Assembly: GCF_905203285.1 (NCBI RefSeq)
Contig: NZ_CAJKVK010000046.1
Coordinates: 1-15,413, forward strand
Reading direction: 5' to 3'
From: an uncultured Succinatimonas sp.
GTDB lineage: Bacteria; Pseudomonadota; Gammaproteobacteria; Enterobacterales; Succinivibrionaceae
DNA length: 15,413 nt
Part shown: piece by piece, positions 7,843-14,777 of the stretch
Numbering within the stretch: position 1 is the first letter of the stretch
Layout: each line of letters starts with the position of its first letter
Position numbers and translations under genes: made by a program
The notes under the pieces: generated by a model
The model's input: the letters and a program-made list of their open reading frames with translations, nothing else
Databases searched by the model: none
Told to the model about the DNA's origin: nothing

Positions 7843-9219
7843 TTAAAGGGCATCTTCCGGCAGATTCAGATCACGTCCTCGAGTTTCAGGAGCAATAAAC
7901 GTGCTGACCAAACCGATGAAAGCGCAAACTGCAAAATAGGTTGCAATCGGCCACCAATGTCCGAAGTAAGACAAAAGTGCAGAGGCAATCATCGGAGCAG
8001 TTCCGCCTGACATGATTGAGCCTAACTCTTTGGCAAAAGCCATCTTGGTATAGCGGTTGGTAACACCGAAAAGCTCTACGCCCCAGGCAGCCTGCACACC
8101 GAAAATTCCCAGTGAAGCGATAGCCATACCGATTACGATAACCGGGCCGACAATCCACGGCTCTTTAGTATCAAGCAGCATGAAGGCGGGGAATGCCCAC
8201 AGCACGAGCAGGATACAGAACCAGCGATAAGTAATGCGGCGGCCGAATTTATCAGAAAGCCATCCAGAGAACGGAATGACGAAAAAGCCTAAAACCGAAG
8301 CTACGAAAACCGACATGGTGGCAACAGACTTATCGACACTCAAGAAACTTACGACATAACCGATGATAAATCCCTGTGCAAGATATGACGGACCGTTTTC
8401 ACCGATTCTAAGACCAACCATAACCCAAAAGGCCTTGGTTCTTGCAAAGAAAGAACGCTTGTCTTTTTTCTGGAGTTCAACACCTTTCTCAAATGCTTCC
8501 TTACGCATTTTCTCAAGCTGTTTTTTCTGCTGCTCAAAAACAGGAGTTTCGCGCATATGCTTTCTGATTAAAAGCGCGATATAAGCAATCAAGATTGAAC
8601 CCAGGAAAGGAATACGCCAGCCCCAGCTCATCAAATCGTCATGATCAAGCTGCAATACCAAAAGCCATACGGCAGAAGCAAGCAAGGTACCGCTGTTTGA
8701 ACCTAAACCGATAATCGATGAAACGACGCCGCGTCTTTTTACCGGAGCATACTCACCGAGCATCACGGCACCGCCTGATAACTCAGCTCCGGCACCAAGA
8801 CCCTGCATAAAGCGCATCAAAACGAGCAAAGCTGCAGACCAGGCACCGATTTTTTCATAACTCGGGATAAGTCCGATACAGGTCGTGGCAAGACCCATCA
8901 ATGAAATGGTAATAACCATCACGAACTTACGACCTAACTTATCGCCAAGTAAACCGAAAACGATAGCTCCGATAGGACGCGCGATAAAACCTACGGAAAA
9001 TGCGGCAAAGCTTTGCAGCAAAGCCATGACCGGGGTGGATTCAGGGAAGAATACTTCTCCGAAAATAATACCAGCAGCAAGACCGTACAAAGCAAAGTCT
9101 GTGTACTCCATGGTTGTTCCGAGCCAACAGGAAATTGTTGCTCGCCAAAAATCTTTCTTGCCCTCTTCCGTCTGAAAATTAGCTTCAGCGGCTTGGGTGT
9201 GAATGTTGTTTTCGCTCAT
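7843..9219 (-). CDS. MFS transporter, metabolite:H+ symporter (MHS) type
   Basis: This is an inner-membrane 12-helix proton symporter of the MHS group (relatives ProP, ShiA, KgtP, YhjE). It has 458 residues from the start chosen here. Visible marks are EYTDFALYG in helix 1, the loop 2-3 motif GDKLGRKFV (about 92-100), MRFMQGLGAGAELSGG (about 135-150), a long charged central cytoplasmic loop (about 220-258) rich in Lys/Glu, and the repeated motif SDKFGRR (about 322-328). The open frame reaches back to 9291, but I start at the ATG at 9219. It has GGAG at 9226-9229 with 6 nt spacing, and the extra 24 codons would run through the operator palindrome and the predicted promoter. It is the first gene of the operon with the LacI-type regulator and nucleoside hydrolase, so a nucleoside or related glycoside is the likely cargo. 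That substrate is inference. Confidence 0.9.
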   Translation of the reverse strand: MSENNIHTQAAEANFQTEEGKKDFWRATISCWLGTTMEYTDFALYGLAAGIIFGEVFFPESTPVMALLQSFAAFSVGFIARPIGAIVFGLLGDKLGRKFVMVITISLMGLATTCIGLIPSYEKIGAWSAALLVLMRFMQGLGAGAELSGGAVMLGEYAPVKRRGVVSSIIGLGSNSGTLLASAVWLLVLQLDHDDLMSWGWRIPFLGSILIAYIALLIRKHMRETPVFEQQKKQLEKMRKEAFEKGVELQKKDKRSFFARTKAFWVMVGLRIGENGPSYLAQGFIIGYVVSFLSVDKSVATMSVFVASVLGFFVIPFSGWLSDKFGRRITYRWFCILLVLWAFPAFMLLDTKEPWIVGPVIVIGMAIASLGIFGVQAAWGVELFGVTNRYTKMAFAKELGSIMSGGTAPMIASALLSYFGHWWPIATYFAVCAFIGLVSTFIAPETRGRDLNLPEDAL

Positions 9220-9237
9220 AGCAAACTCCGAAAGTTG

Positions 9238-9253
9238 TTCTACACGTGTAGAA
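9238..9253. promoter_or_regulatory. Perfect 16-bp palindromic operator (O1) for the LacI-type regulator
   Basis: TTCTACACGTGTAGAA is a perfect palindrome centred on CG, the usual geometry for LacI-family operators. It lies 19 bp before the transporter ATG and overlaps the predicted -10 (TATTCT, minus, 9255-9250) and start site, where a bound repressor would block transcription. Confidence 0.8.
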
Positions 9254-9255
9254 TA
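9250..9255 (-). promoter_or_regulatory. Predicted -10 of the transporter operon promoter
   Basis: TATTCT on the minus strand lies so that a start at about 9243 would put the CRP-type site centre (9284.5) at -41.5, the class II activation position. No good -35 is present at the matching distance, as expected for a CRP-dependent promoter. An alternative pair, TTGTGA-N16-TATTTT, lies slightly upstream. Confidence 0.45.
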
Positions 9256-9276
9256 CAAACAAACAAAAATATAAGA

Positions 9277-9292
9277 TGTGAAGGTAATCACA
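9277..9292. promoter_or_regulatory. CRP (cAMP receptor protein) binding site, perfect half-sites
   Basis: On the minus strand TGTGATTACCTTCACA gives exact TGTGA and TCACA half-sites with the 6-bp spacer of the CRP consensus. It sits upstream of the operator and transporter gene, so the operon is probably activated when preferred sugars are absent. Confidence 0.75.
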
Positions 9293-9355
9293 AATTAATT
9301 CCTTTGTTATCGGCTTATTTATCGGATTTATTAAAGAAATTACTTTTCAATATAT

Positions 9356-9371
9356 TTCTACACGTAAAAAT
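9356..9371. promoter_or_regulatory. Second, partial operator (O2)
   Basis: TTCTACACGTAAAAAT matches the O1 palindrome at 12 of 16 positions, with the left 10 bp (TTCTACACGT) identical. Its centre is 118 bp from the O1 centre, about 11 helical turns, so a tetrameric or paired repressor could loop between them. Confidence 0.5.
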
Positions 9372-9373
9372 TA

Positions 9374-9406
9374 AGGCGCTTTTTTATCTTTGGTTAAAAA
9401 GCGCCT
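9374..9406 (-). terminator. Hairpin terminator after the downstream YbjJ-like MFS gene
   Basis: AGGCGCTTTTT (9374-9384) and AAAAAGCGCCT (9396-9406) form a perfect 11-bp stem with an 11-nt loop. The GC base and the A/T upper stem make it work from either side. On the minus strand it follows the MFS stop codon by about 20 bp and separates that gene from the transporter-regulator-hydrolase operon. Confidence 0.75.
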
Positions 9407-9428
9407 ATTCCTACAAGCAATCCTTTCT

Positions 9429-10574
9429 CTAAAAATTAAAAGCAGCTTTTTTTATAAAGAGAAAAAAGCCTAAAAGAATTATTAAAACACCCAAAACAGC
9501 AAAAGCGCCGCTTAAAGAAATAAGCGAACCTATAGAGCCTATCGCAAAAGGTCCGAAAGTGATTGCCGCATAACCGCAAGTCGTAACCGCAGCCACAGCT
9601 GCAGACTGCGGCATAGCTTTCTGTCTCCCAGCAAAAGATACGGCAATAGGCAGAATGTTGGATAAAGAAAGGCCTAAGAGCCCAAGGGAAATATAGACAA
9701 CAAACGGATTTAAGCTAAGGGAGATAACCGTTAAGGAAAATCCGGCAAGCAGCACGCTTATTATCAAAGTTTTAAAAGATCCGATGCTTTGTAGAATTCT
9801 GCCGCCTAAAAAACGTCCTGCCGCCATAAAAATCACTACAGTCAAATAACCGCTTGCCGCTCTCTCTGGTTCTGTCGCCTGCTTATCAAGAAGCAGCAAT
9901 CCCACCCAATCTATAGCAGCTCCTTCTGCAGTCAGCGCAAATAACGCAATAACGGCGAGAACAATTACAACTCCTTTGGGTATTACTAAAAGCGGTTCAT
10001 CTGAAACAACTTTGTTATCTTCAATTAACTTGCCTGTCAAAACAAATAAAAACACTAAAAAAACAGTCGGCACCGTTACAGCTATAAAAGGAGAAAAATT
10101 ACAGGACAACAAAAAAGCTACCGACAATACGGCAAAAATCTGACCTACTGAATAAAAGCCGTGAAATACCGACATAAGCGGCTTTTTATATTTCTTTTCA
10201 AGGACGCTTGCATAAAGATTTACCGAAACTTCCATAAGTCCCATAGTAAATCCGTAAACAAAAATCAGAAAAAACTGCAAAATAAATCCGGGAATTGCTG
10301 CTACAAAGATAAGCGACAAAGCTAAAGCAATACCTGAAAATAAAACAGAAAAGCGCGTTCCTTGTTTTTTTACAACAAAGGGAGAAAAAAGCATTCCGGC
10401 AATTGATCCTATACCCATAGAAAGGATCATGAGACTTAAGGTAAATTTTGAAATTTCAAGCCGAGCTTGAATATACGGCACTAACGGGGCCCAGGCGGCT
10501 ATGGCAAAACCTAAGAGGAAAAAACCGGTTTTGGCTGACTTCAGCACGGTCAGACTTCGATTTAATGAAAGCAT
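9429..10574 (-). CDS. YbjJ-like MFS transporter
   Basis: This 381-residue, almost entirely hydrophobic 12-helix inner-membrane protein belongs to the major facilitator superfamily. The N-terminal pattern GFFLLGFAIAAWAPLVPYIQ and the segment GLMEVSVNLYASVLEKKY followed by SVFHGFYSVGQ resemble the E. coli YbjJ group, whose substrate is not established. The ATG at 10574 has a GGAG about 9 nt upstream. It is the downstream partner of a related gene (10648-11810) on the same strand, separated by 73 bp. The two share the SxAxWAPxxPFI-type first helix and the HGxxSVG motif, so they are tandem paralogues. It ends at the hairpin terminator 9374-9406. The frame is intact. Confidence 0.85.
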   Translation of the reverse strand: MLSLNRSLTVLKSAKTGFFLLGFAIAAWAPLVPYIQARLEISKFTLSLMILSMGIGSIAGMLFSPFVVKKQGTRFSVLFSGIALALSLIFVAAIPGFILQFFLIFVYGFTMGLMEVSVNLYASVLEKKYKKPLMSVFHGFYSVGQIFAVLSVAFLLSCNFSPFIAVTVPTVFLVFLFVLTGKLIEDNKVVSDEPLLVIPKGVVIVLAVIALFALTAEGAAIDWVGLLLLDKQATEPERAASGYLTVVIFMAAGRFLGGRILQSIGSFKTLIISVLLAGFSLTVISLSLNPFVVYISLGLLGLSLSNILPIAVSFAGRQKAMPQSAAVAAVTTCGYAAITFGPFAIGSIGSLISLSGAFAVLGVLIILLGFFLFIKKAAFNF

Positions 10575-10647
10575 AAAAATCTCCGTCTTTAGTACCTAAG
10601 TAAGGTCAGAAGATTCTAGCACATTAAAACATCACTTTATCGTTACG

Positions 10648-11810
10648 CTATGCCTTTTTAGGGGAGAGCAAATAGTAACCGCCAAGTCCTACTAAAATTA
10701 CTAACCCTGCAAGACACATAAAAGTATATTCAAGCGTAATAACTTTAGCTAAAAAACCGATGAACGCAGGGCCACACAAAATACCCGTATAGCCTATAGC
10801 ATTCACCCACATAACAGACAAATGAACAGGCATTTCCTTACATGTTGCAATATAAGAAACAAGCTGAGGAACAATATTTGACGCACCGATGCCGATAATT
10901 GCAAAACCTAAAAATACACTTATGACAGAAGGAATAAAAACAGCCACACAATATCCAGCAAAAACACACAAGGTTCCTAAAAACAGAACAAGTCTTCGCC
11001 CCAAACGCTCCACTATTCTGTCACCGGTCAAGCGGCAAACTGTCATAGCAATAGCAAATACCGAGTAGCCATAACCGGCATCAGACAAATCAATATTACG
11101 TTCTGCAACTAGAAAAACTCCCGTCCAGTCATGCATCGAGCCTTCAGTCATGAACATTACAAAACACATCAACCCCGTAATCACCACCAAATAGTGCGGC
11201 AGCATAAATCTATTCTTTTGATTTAATTCATTTTTCTTGGATTTATCCTCATCGTGAACCGCAGCAAAAAGATGGCGGCATCCTAAAAAAGTAAACAGCC
11301 AGACAAAAACCGCCGCCGACACAGCCGAACCTACAATTCCAAGCCGAGTTCCTAAAAGAGTAGTGACTACTGCAGAACCGATAAATCCGCCTACACTAAA
11401 AAGACCGTGTAATCCGGACATAACCCCTTTATTTATAGATTTTTCAACTAAAGCTGCATTAATATTCGAAACCACATCCAAAATAACAACACAAAAACCA
11501 AAAAAATTAAAACCACTCCCATTAAATAAAGATTGTGAATTAAAGAAATAGCAACAATTAAAAAAGCAAGAGCCGTAACAGCGCTGTAAATAAGTTTTTT
11601 ACACCCGAAGCGTCCGGTCAAATATCCTGTTATCGGCATTGAAATAAAAGAGCCTATACCGACACACAACAATAAAAGACCTAAATTATGTTCATCAAGG
11701 TTAAGGCGTTCTTTAATAAAAGGAATCATCGGAGCCCAAGAGGCAATTGAAAACCCTGCTGATAAAAAAGCACAACGATTTGAATTTAATAACTGACTAT
11801 CACGTTTCAT
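10648..11810 (-). pseudogene. YbjJ-like MFS transporter, frameshifted in a homopolymer
   Basis: Two overlapping minus-strand frames together make one MFS protein of about 385-390 residues. The N-terminal part (11810 to about 11507) starts MKRDSQLLNSN and runs through AGFSIASWAPMIPFIKERLN and GRFGCKKL to MGVVLIF. The C-terminal part (about 11500 to 10648) carries FCVVILDVVSNINAALVEKS, MSGLHGLFSVGG and ends YYLLSPKKA. The break lies in a run of seven A (11500-11506; T7 in the coding strand). One extra T would give a continuous LIFFGFCVVILDVV, which aligns with LIFVYGF...EVSVNL of the intact neighbour. It may be a true frameshift, a phase-variable tract or a sequencing error. The IS21-like element sits 136 bp upstream of its start and may have separated it from its original promoter. 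Confidence 0.8.
11500..11506. repeat. A7 homopolymer at the MFS frameshift
   Basis: Seven consecutive A (T7 in the coding strand) lie exactly where the two halves of the MFS gene change frame. Adding one base restores a single open frame. Confidence 0.7.
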
Positions 11811-11946
11811 AGAGAACCTATCTTGAACTTCAATAATAAATGCAAAGATACTAACTTATTCAAAGCACTTGAAAAATCTACATAAAAAAGCACATAGATC
11901 CTCTAAAATTGATCTTGTGGATTTTATCTTCTAATTTGAATATTTC

Positions 11947-11978
11947 TGTCTCTTAAAAAGATCATTTCAGTCTCTTAA
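11947..11978 (+). repeat. Left terminal repeats of the IS21-like element
   Basis: The terminal inverted repeat TGTCTCTTAAAAAG (11947-11960) and an internal repeat GTCTCTTAA (11970-11978) are in direct orientation, 22 bp apart. Confidence 0.85.
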
Positions 11979-12065
11979 TTTTCATTTTGCTGTTTTCTAT
12001 TTTTACAAAGAAGATCTTTTAATTTTGCTTCATACTTTCTTTATCTGCATCTTCTCTTTTCTATA

Positions 12066-12100
12066 TTGAATATGCCGCTATCGGCATATTTGATATTCAA
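12066..12100 (+). promoter_or_regulatory. Nested inverted repeats in front of istA
   Basis: AATATGCCG (12069-12077) and CGGCATATT (12082-12090) make a perfect 9-bp stem with a CTAT loop. An overlapping outer pair, TTGAATAT (12066-12073) and ATATTCAA (12093-12100), can pair instead, and its right arm abuts the istA ribosome binding site (AGGAG). It could be an operator for IstA or an mRNA structure that limits translation from read-through transcripts. Confidence 0.55.
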
Positions 12101-12111
12101 AGGAGTTTTCC

Positions 12112-13793
12112 ATGACTTTAGATGTTGAAAGATTGAGAAAAGTGGCACAAATGTGCCTGCTGAATAAATCAGTAAGGAATATAGCAGCGCTGAACGGTTG
12201 TTCTCCTTCAACAGCAGTAAGAATTAGAGCTCGACTTAAACAAGCCGGTTTTTCTTTACTTGAAGATCTCAATAAAGTAAGCGACGCTGAGCTTTCTCAA
12301 AAAATTTATGCCCGCAATAACATTGCCGTAGATTCTTCAAAGGAAATTGAAATACTTGATAAACACGTATTGATCCGCCGTACGGTGAATCAAGAGAGAA
12401 ATGTTTTAGTTCCGGATTTTGACCGCATTATTGATGAATGCGTTAGATCGAAAGCTTCTATACAAACAGCATACATTGATTATCTTGAACTTTGTAAAGC
12501 TCATAATAAAATGCCTTACAGCCGTTCTTACTTTTTTAAACTTTTTAAAGCAAAACTCAAAGCCACTCAAGATCCTGTTGTCACCATGTATCAAATGCAT
12601 CCGTATGGAGAAGCAGTGCAGCTGGTCCGGCAGGAGACACCCTCAAATTTATTAAGCCGGACGGCTCGGTTGCCAAGCTTTATATTTTAGTAATGACCTG
12701 GCCTGCCAGTTATTACACTTACGGTACGTTGATCCCCGATATGACAACGGCATCATTTTGTGAAGGTATCGTTAAAGGCCTTCAGTTTTTCGGCTGCAAG
12801 CCTGATTACCTCATCATAGACAATGCTAAAGCCTTAGTAACCAAACATCATGTCGGAGCCGATGAAATCTTTAATGAACAGTTCAGCTTTTTTATGCGTA
12901 AATTAGGGATTTTAATTGATGCCAACAACCCTCGCAGCCCCACATCCAAAAGTGCTGTGGAACGTACCGTGGGCATAGTTTGTGACCGTTGTCTTTCGCG
13001 TCTTAAAAAAGAGAAATGTCAAAACATCGAAGAGTACGGTTTACGATTGCTGTCTCTTGTCGATCAATACATCAATAAAGCTCCGTTCAGGCAAAGAGGC
13101 AGCGATACACAAAGAGAAACTCTTTTTAAGCAATACGAAAAGCTTAAAGCTCATCCTCTTCCCGACATCTTACCCGGTTTTACCAAATACTATCCGGGTA
13201 TCAAAGTTCCTTCTAATTACTTAGTTAACGTAGAAGGTCACTTATACTCGGTACCTTATCGCTTCGTCGGGAAACAGATCGATGCTGAAGTATGCAGCAG
13301 CATCGTGTTCTTCCACGATACCAAAGTCATAGCCGGGCACTTAAAAAGCATAAGTGACGTGCCTCAAATCTTACCTGAGCATATGCCTAAAGACCATGTT
13401 GCGCTTGCTAAAAAAAGAAGTATGTACAACACTCAGGAGGCGATATTGGCGGAAGCCAAACTGCAAAGTTTAGAGCTGTTCGGCTTATGTGAAATATGGC
13501 TCAATCGCGACGGAATGCAGAAGAAAAAGGCTTGTATTTACAGCATTAACCTATACAAACGCAATTATTTTAACGTTTCTCTTTTAGATGAAGCCGTACG
13601 ACGGATGCGCTCTTCAACCGATTATCGGTTGTGGAATACTTATACCTTAAGAAAAATTTTATCTGAGATAAAAGACGAAGTTATGAGCAGCGACACCGGC
13701 CGCTTTATGACGCAGGAAGACATTATCGAAGATGTTTTGTCCAATCCTGATTACACCTATCTGCGCACCGTAAAACCGGTCAAAGGAGAATAA
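12112..13793 (+). pseudogene. istA: IS21-family transposase IstA, frameshifted at the catalytic site
   Basis: IstA is the DDE-type integrase of IS21 elements. The first frame (12112-12690) starts after a good AGGAG and has an N-terminal helix-turn-helix (SVRNIAALNGCSPSTAVRIR, about residues 20-39). It then runs to MHPYGEAVQL. There the expected DWAGDT motif with the first catalytic Asp is broken. The downstream half continues in the -1 frame as AGDTLKFIKPDGSVAKLYIL and then through the 366-codon frame that can start at ATG 12693. That frame holds the second Asp (12819-12821, LIIDNAKALV) and the Glu (12960-12962, SKSAVERTV). A one-base deletion near 12621-12630 explains the break. The C-terminal half is otherwise intact to its stop at 13793, two bases before istB. 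Probably inactive; an active programmed frameshift is unlikely because the Asp is not encoded in either frame. Confidence 0.85.
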
Positions 13794-13795
13794 AA

Positions 13796-14572
13796 ATGGC
13801 ACTTACAGCTCAACAGTCAAATCTTATAGCTCGCTTTAACAAATTACGCCTGAGCGGTTTTGCCGATATGTTAATGAATCAATTTAACAACTCTGCTGCT
13901 TATATTGAGGCCACTTATGAAGATAAATTAGAAGACTGCCTTTCAGCTCATGAGCAATATCTTGGATCTGCACGCTTTTTACGGTTGAAAAAAGCAGCAG
14001 GTCTTACTGATTCCATAACCATCAATGAAATAAGTCAAAAGCTGCCCTTGGGGTTGGAGCGCGAACAAATACGTTATCTTATCCGTAACAGTTGGATTGA
14101 AAACGCGGTAGAAAACATTATTATCTCCGGACCTTGCGGCGGGGGAAAAACGTGCCTGGCAAATGCAATCGCCATTCATGCCTGTAAATCCGGGTATAGA
14201 ACTTTATTTTATAAGGCTACTGAATTACTTGAAGAGCTTGCTCATAAAGATAACGAAGATCGCATTAAGTATAGGAAAAAGCTGCTTAAAACCTCCGTGT
14301 TGATTTTAGACGACTTCGGAATAAAGAGGTTATCCGAAGAAGCAATATATGAGCTTTATTTAATGTTGGATAGTCGTTACAACAAATATCCGGTCATTGT
14401 AACGACACAGCTTAAGCCTGAAGGTCTTTTAAGTTATCTGGGAAAAGTGAGTACCCGCTCTGAAGCTGTCATCGAACGTCTTTGCAAGCCGGCTGTGTTT
14501 ATAAATCTTATCGGTGACAGAAAACGACCGGAAAGGCGGTTTACTTCGGATACGTCAAATGATCGGAAATAA
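13796..14572 (+). CDS. istB: IS21-family helper ATPase IstB
   Basis: IstB is the AAA+ ATP-binding partner that binds DNA and directs IstA during IS21 transposition. The 258-residue protein is the usual length. It has the N-terminal alpha-helical region with RLSGFADML (about 18-26), Walker A GPCGGGKT (112-119, where the family often has GPTGVGKT), Walker B VLILDDFG (168-175), then VIVTTQL (sensor-1-like) and AVIERLCKPAVFINL near the end. Its ribosome binding site (AGGAG) lies within the last codons of istA and its ATG follows the istA stop after two bases, so the two are translationally linked. The frame is intact although istA is broken. Confidence 0.93.
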   Translation: MALTAQQSNLIARFNKLRLSGFADMLMNQFNNSAAYIEATYEDKLEDCLSAHEQYLGSARFLRLKKAAGLTDSITINEISQKLPLGLEREQIRYLIRNSWIENAVENIIISGPCGGGKTCLANAIAIHACKSGYRTLFYKATELLEELAHKDNEDRIKYRKKLLKTSVLILDDFGIKRLSEEAIYELYLMLDSRYNKYPVIVTTQLKPEGLLSYLGKVSTRSEAVIERLCKPAVFINLIGDRKRPERRFTSDTSNDRK

Positions 14573-14586
14573 AAGACAAAAAATAG

Positions 14587-14600
14587 CTTTTTAAGAGACA
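14587..14600 (-). repeat. Right terminal inverted repeat of the IS21-like element
   Basis: CTTTTTAAGAGACA is the exact reverse complement of the left end. A related internal repeat starts 22 bp further in, matching the left-end spacing. Confidence 0.85.
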
Positions 14601-14700
14601 TTGAAGATCTTTTTAGTAGACGTAAAAGTTATTTTTATGAGATTAAATCGCCTGATATAGATAAATTTTATAAGTTATTAGGCGGTTATTTTTAGTGGAT
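14601..14700 (+). other. Orphan 3' coding-like fragment beside the IS
   Basis: From the IS end a plus-strand frame reads EDLFSRRKSYFYEIKSPDID and then KFYKLLGGYF before TAG. It has no start outside the IS and I do not recognise it. It could be the 3' tail of a gene cut by the IS or by rearrangement. Arms 14646-14655 and 14678-14687 can also pair (10 bp with G-U wobbles) followed by ATTTTT, giving a terminator-like structure. Confidence 0.3.
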
Positions 14701-14714
14701 CGCTGATCTTTTTT
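14701..14714. repeat. 14-bp direct repeat shared with the fic breakpoint
   Basis: CGCTGATCTTTTTT occurs here and at 394-407, in the same orientation. The copy at 394-407 is exactly where similarity to Fic proteins ends. Both may mark the end of a lost or unrecognised element. Confidence 0.4.
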
Positions 14715-14729
14715 AATTAGATTATTCAG

Positions 14730-14752
14730 CACTTTCTATCAAACAGAAAGTG
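14730..14752. other. Perfect 8-bp inverted repeat after the MBL-fold gene
   Basis: CACTTTCT (14730-14737) and AGAAAGTG (14745-14752) form a hairpin with a 7-nt loop about 25 bp past the stop of the MBL-fold fragment. No T-run follows it on the minus strand, so it would be a weak terminator at best. Confidence 0.35.
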
Positions 14753-14777
14753 TATAAATTAATTGCAAAATTTAACA

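Larger units (their letters stand above)
11947..14600 (+). mobile_element. IS21-family insertion sequence (istA frameshifted, istB intact)
   Basis: A 2,654-bp element with IS21-type organisation. The left end TGTCTCTTAAAAAG (11947-11960) is an exact inverted copy of the right end CTTTTTAAGAGACA (14587-14600), giving TG...CA termini. Each end has a second internal repeat exactly 22 bp inward (GTCTCTTAA at 11970-11978 on the left; GTCTTTTAT on the right, minus strand), the multiple transposase-binding repeats seen in IS21 elements. Inside are istA (DDE integrase, disrupted) and istB (AAA+ helper), two bases apart. No matching target-site duplication directly abuts both ends. Transposition from this copy would need IstA in trans. 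Confidence 0.88.

Noticed and set aside
9220..9291. Longer N-terminus of the MHS transporter starting at 9291
   Set aside because: It would translate the operator and the predicted promoter. The ATG at 9219 has a well-placed GGAG, and the following residues match a normal MHS N-terminus.
11936..11940. TTGAA as target-site duplication of the IS (also at 14601-14605)
   Set aside because: On the left it lies 6 bp away from the terminal TG of the inverted repeat, so it does not abut the element.
12112..12693. Programmed -1 frameshift making full-length IstA
   Set aside because: No slippery heptamer is evident at the junction and the first catalytic Asp is missing in both frames, so a deletion is the simpler explanation.
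12693..13793. Independent 366-residue integrase gene
   Set aside because: Its sequence is the C-terminal part of IstA, and coding similarity continues upstream of its ATG in the same frame (AGDTLKFIKPDG), so it is not a separate gene.
14646..14687. Dedicated transcription terminator of the IS
   Set aside because: It lies outside the IS ends, the stem includes G-U pairs and a long loop, and it overlaps a coding-like frame.
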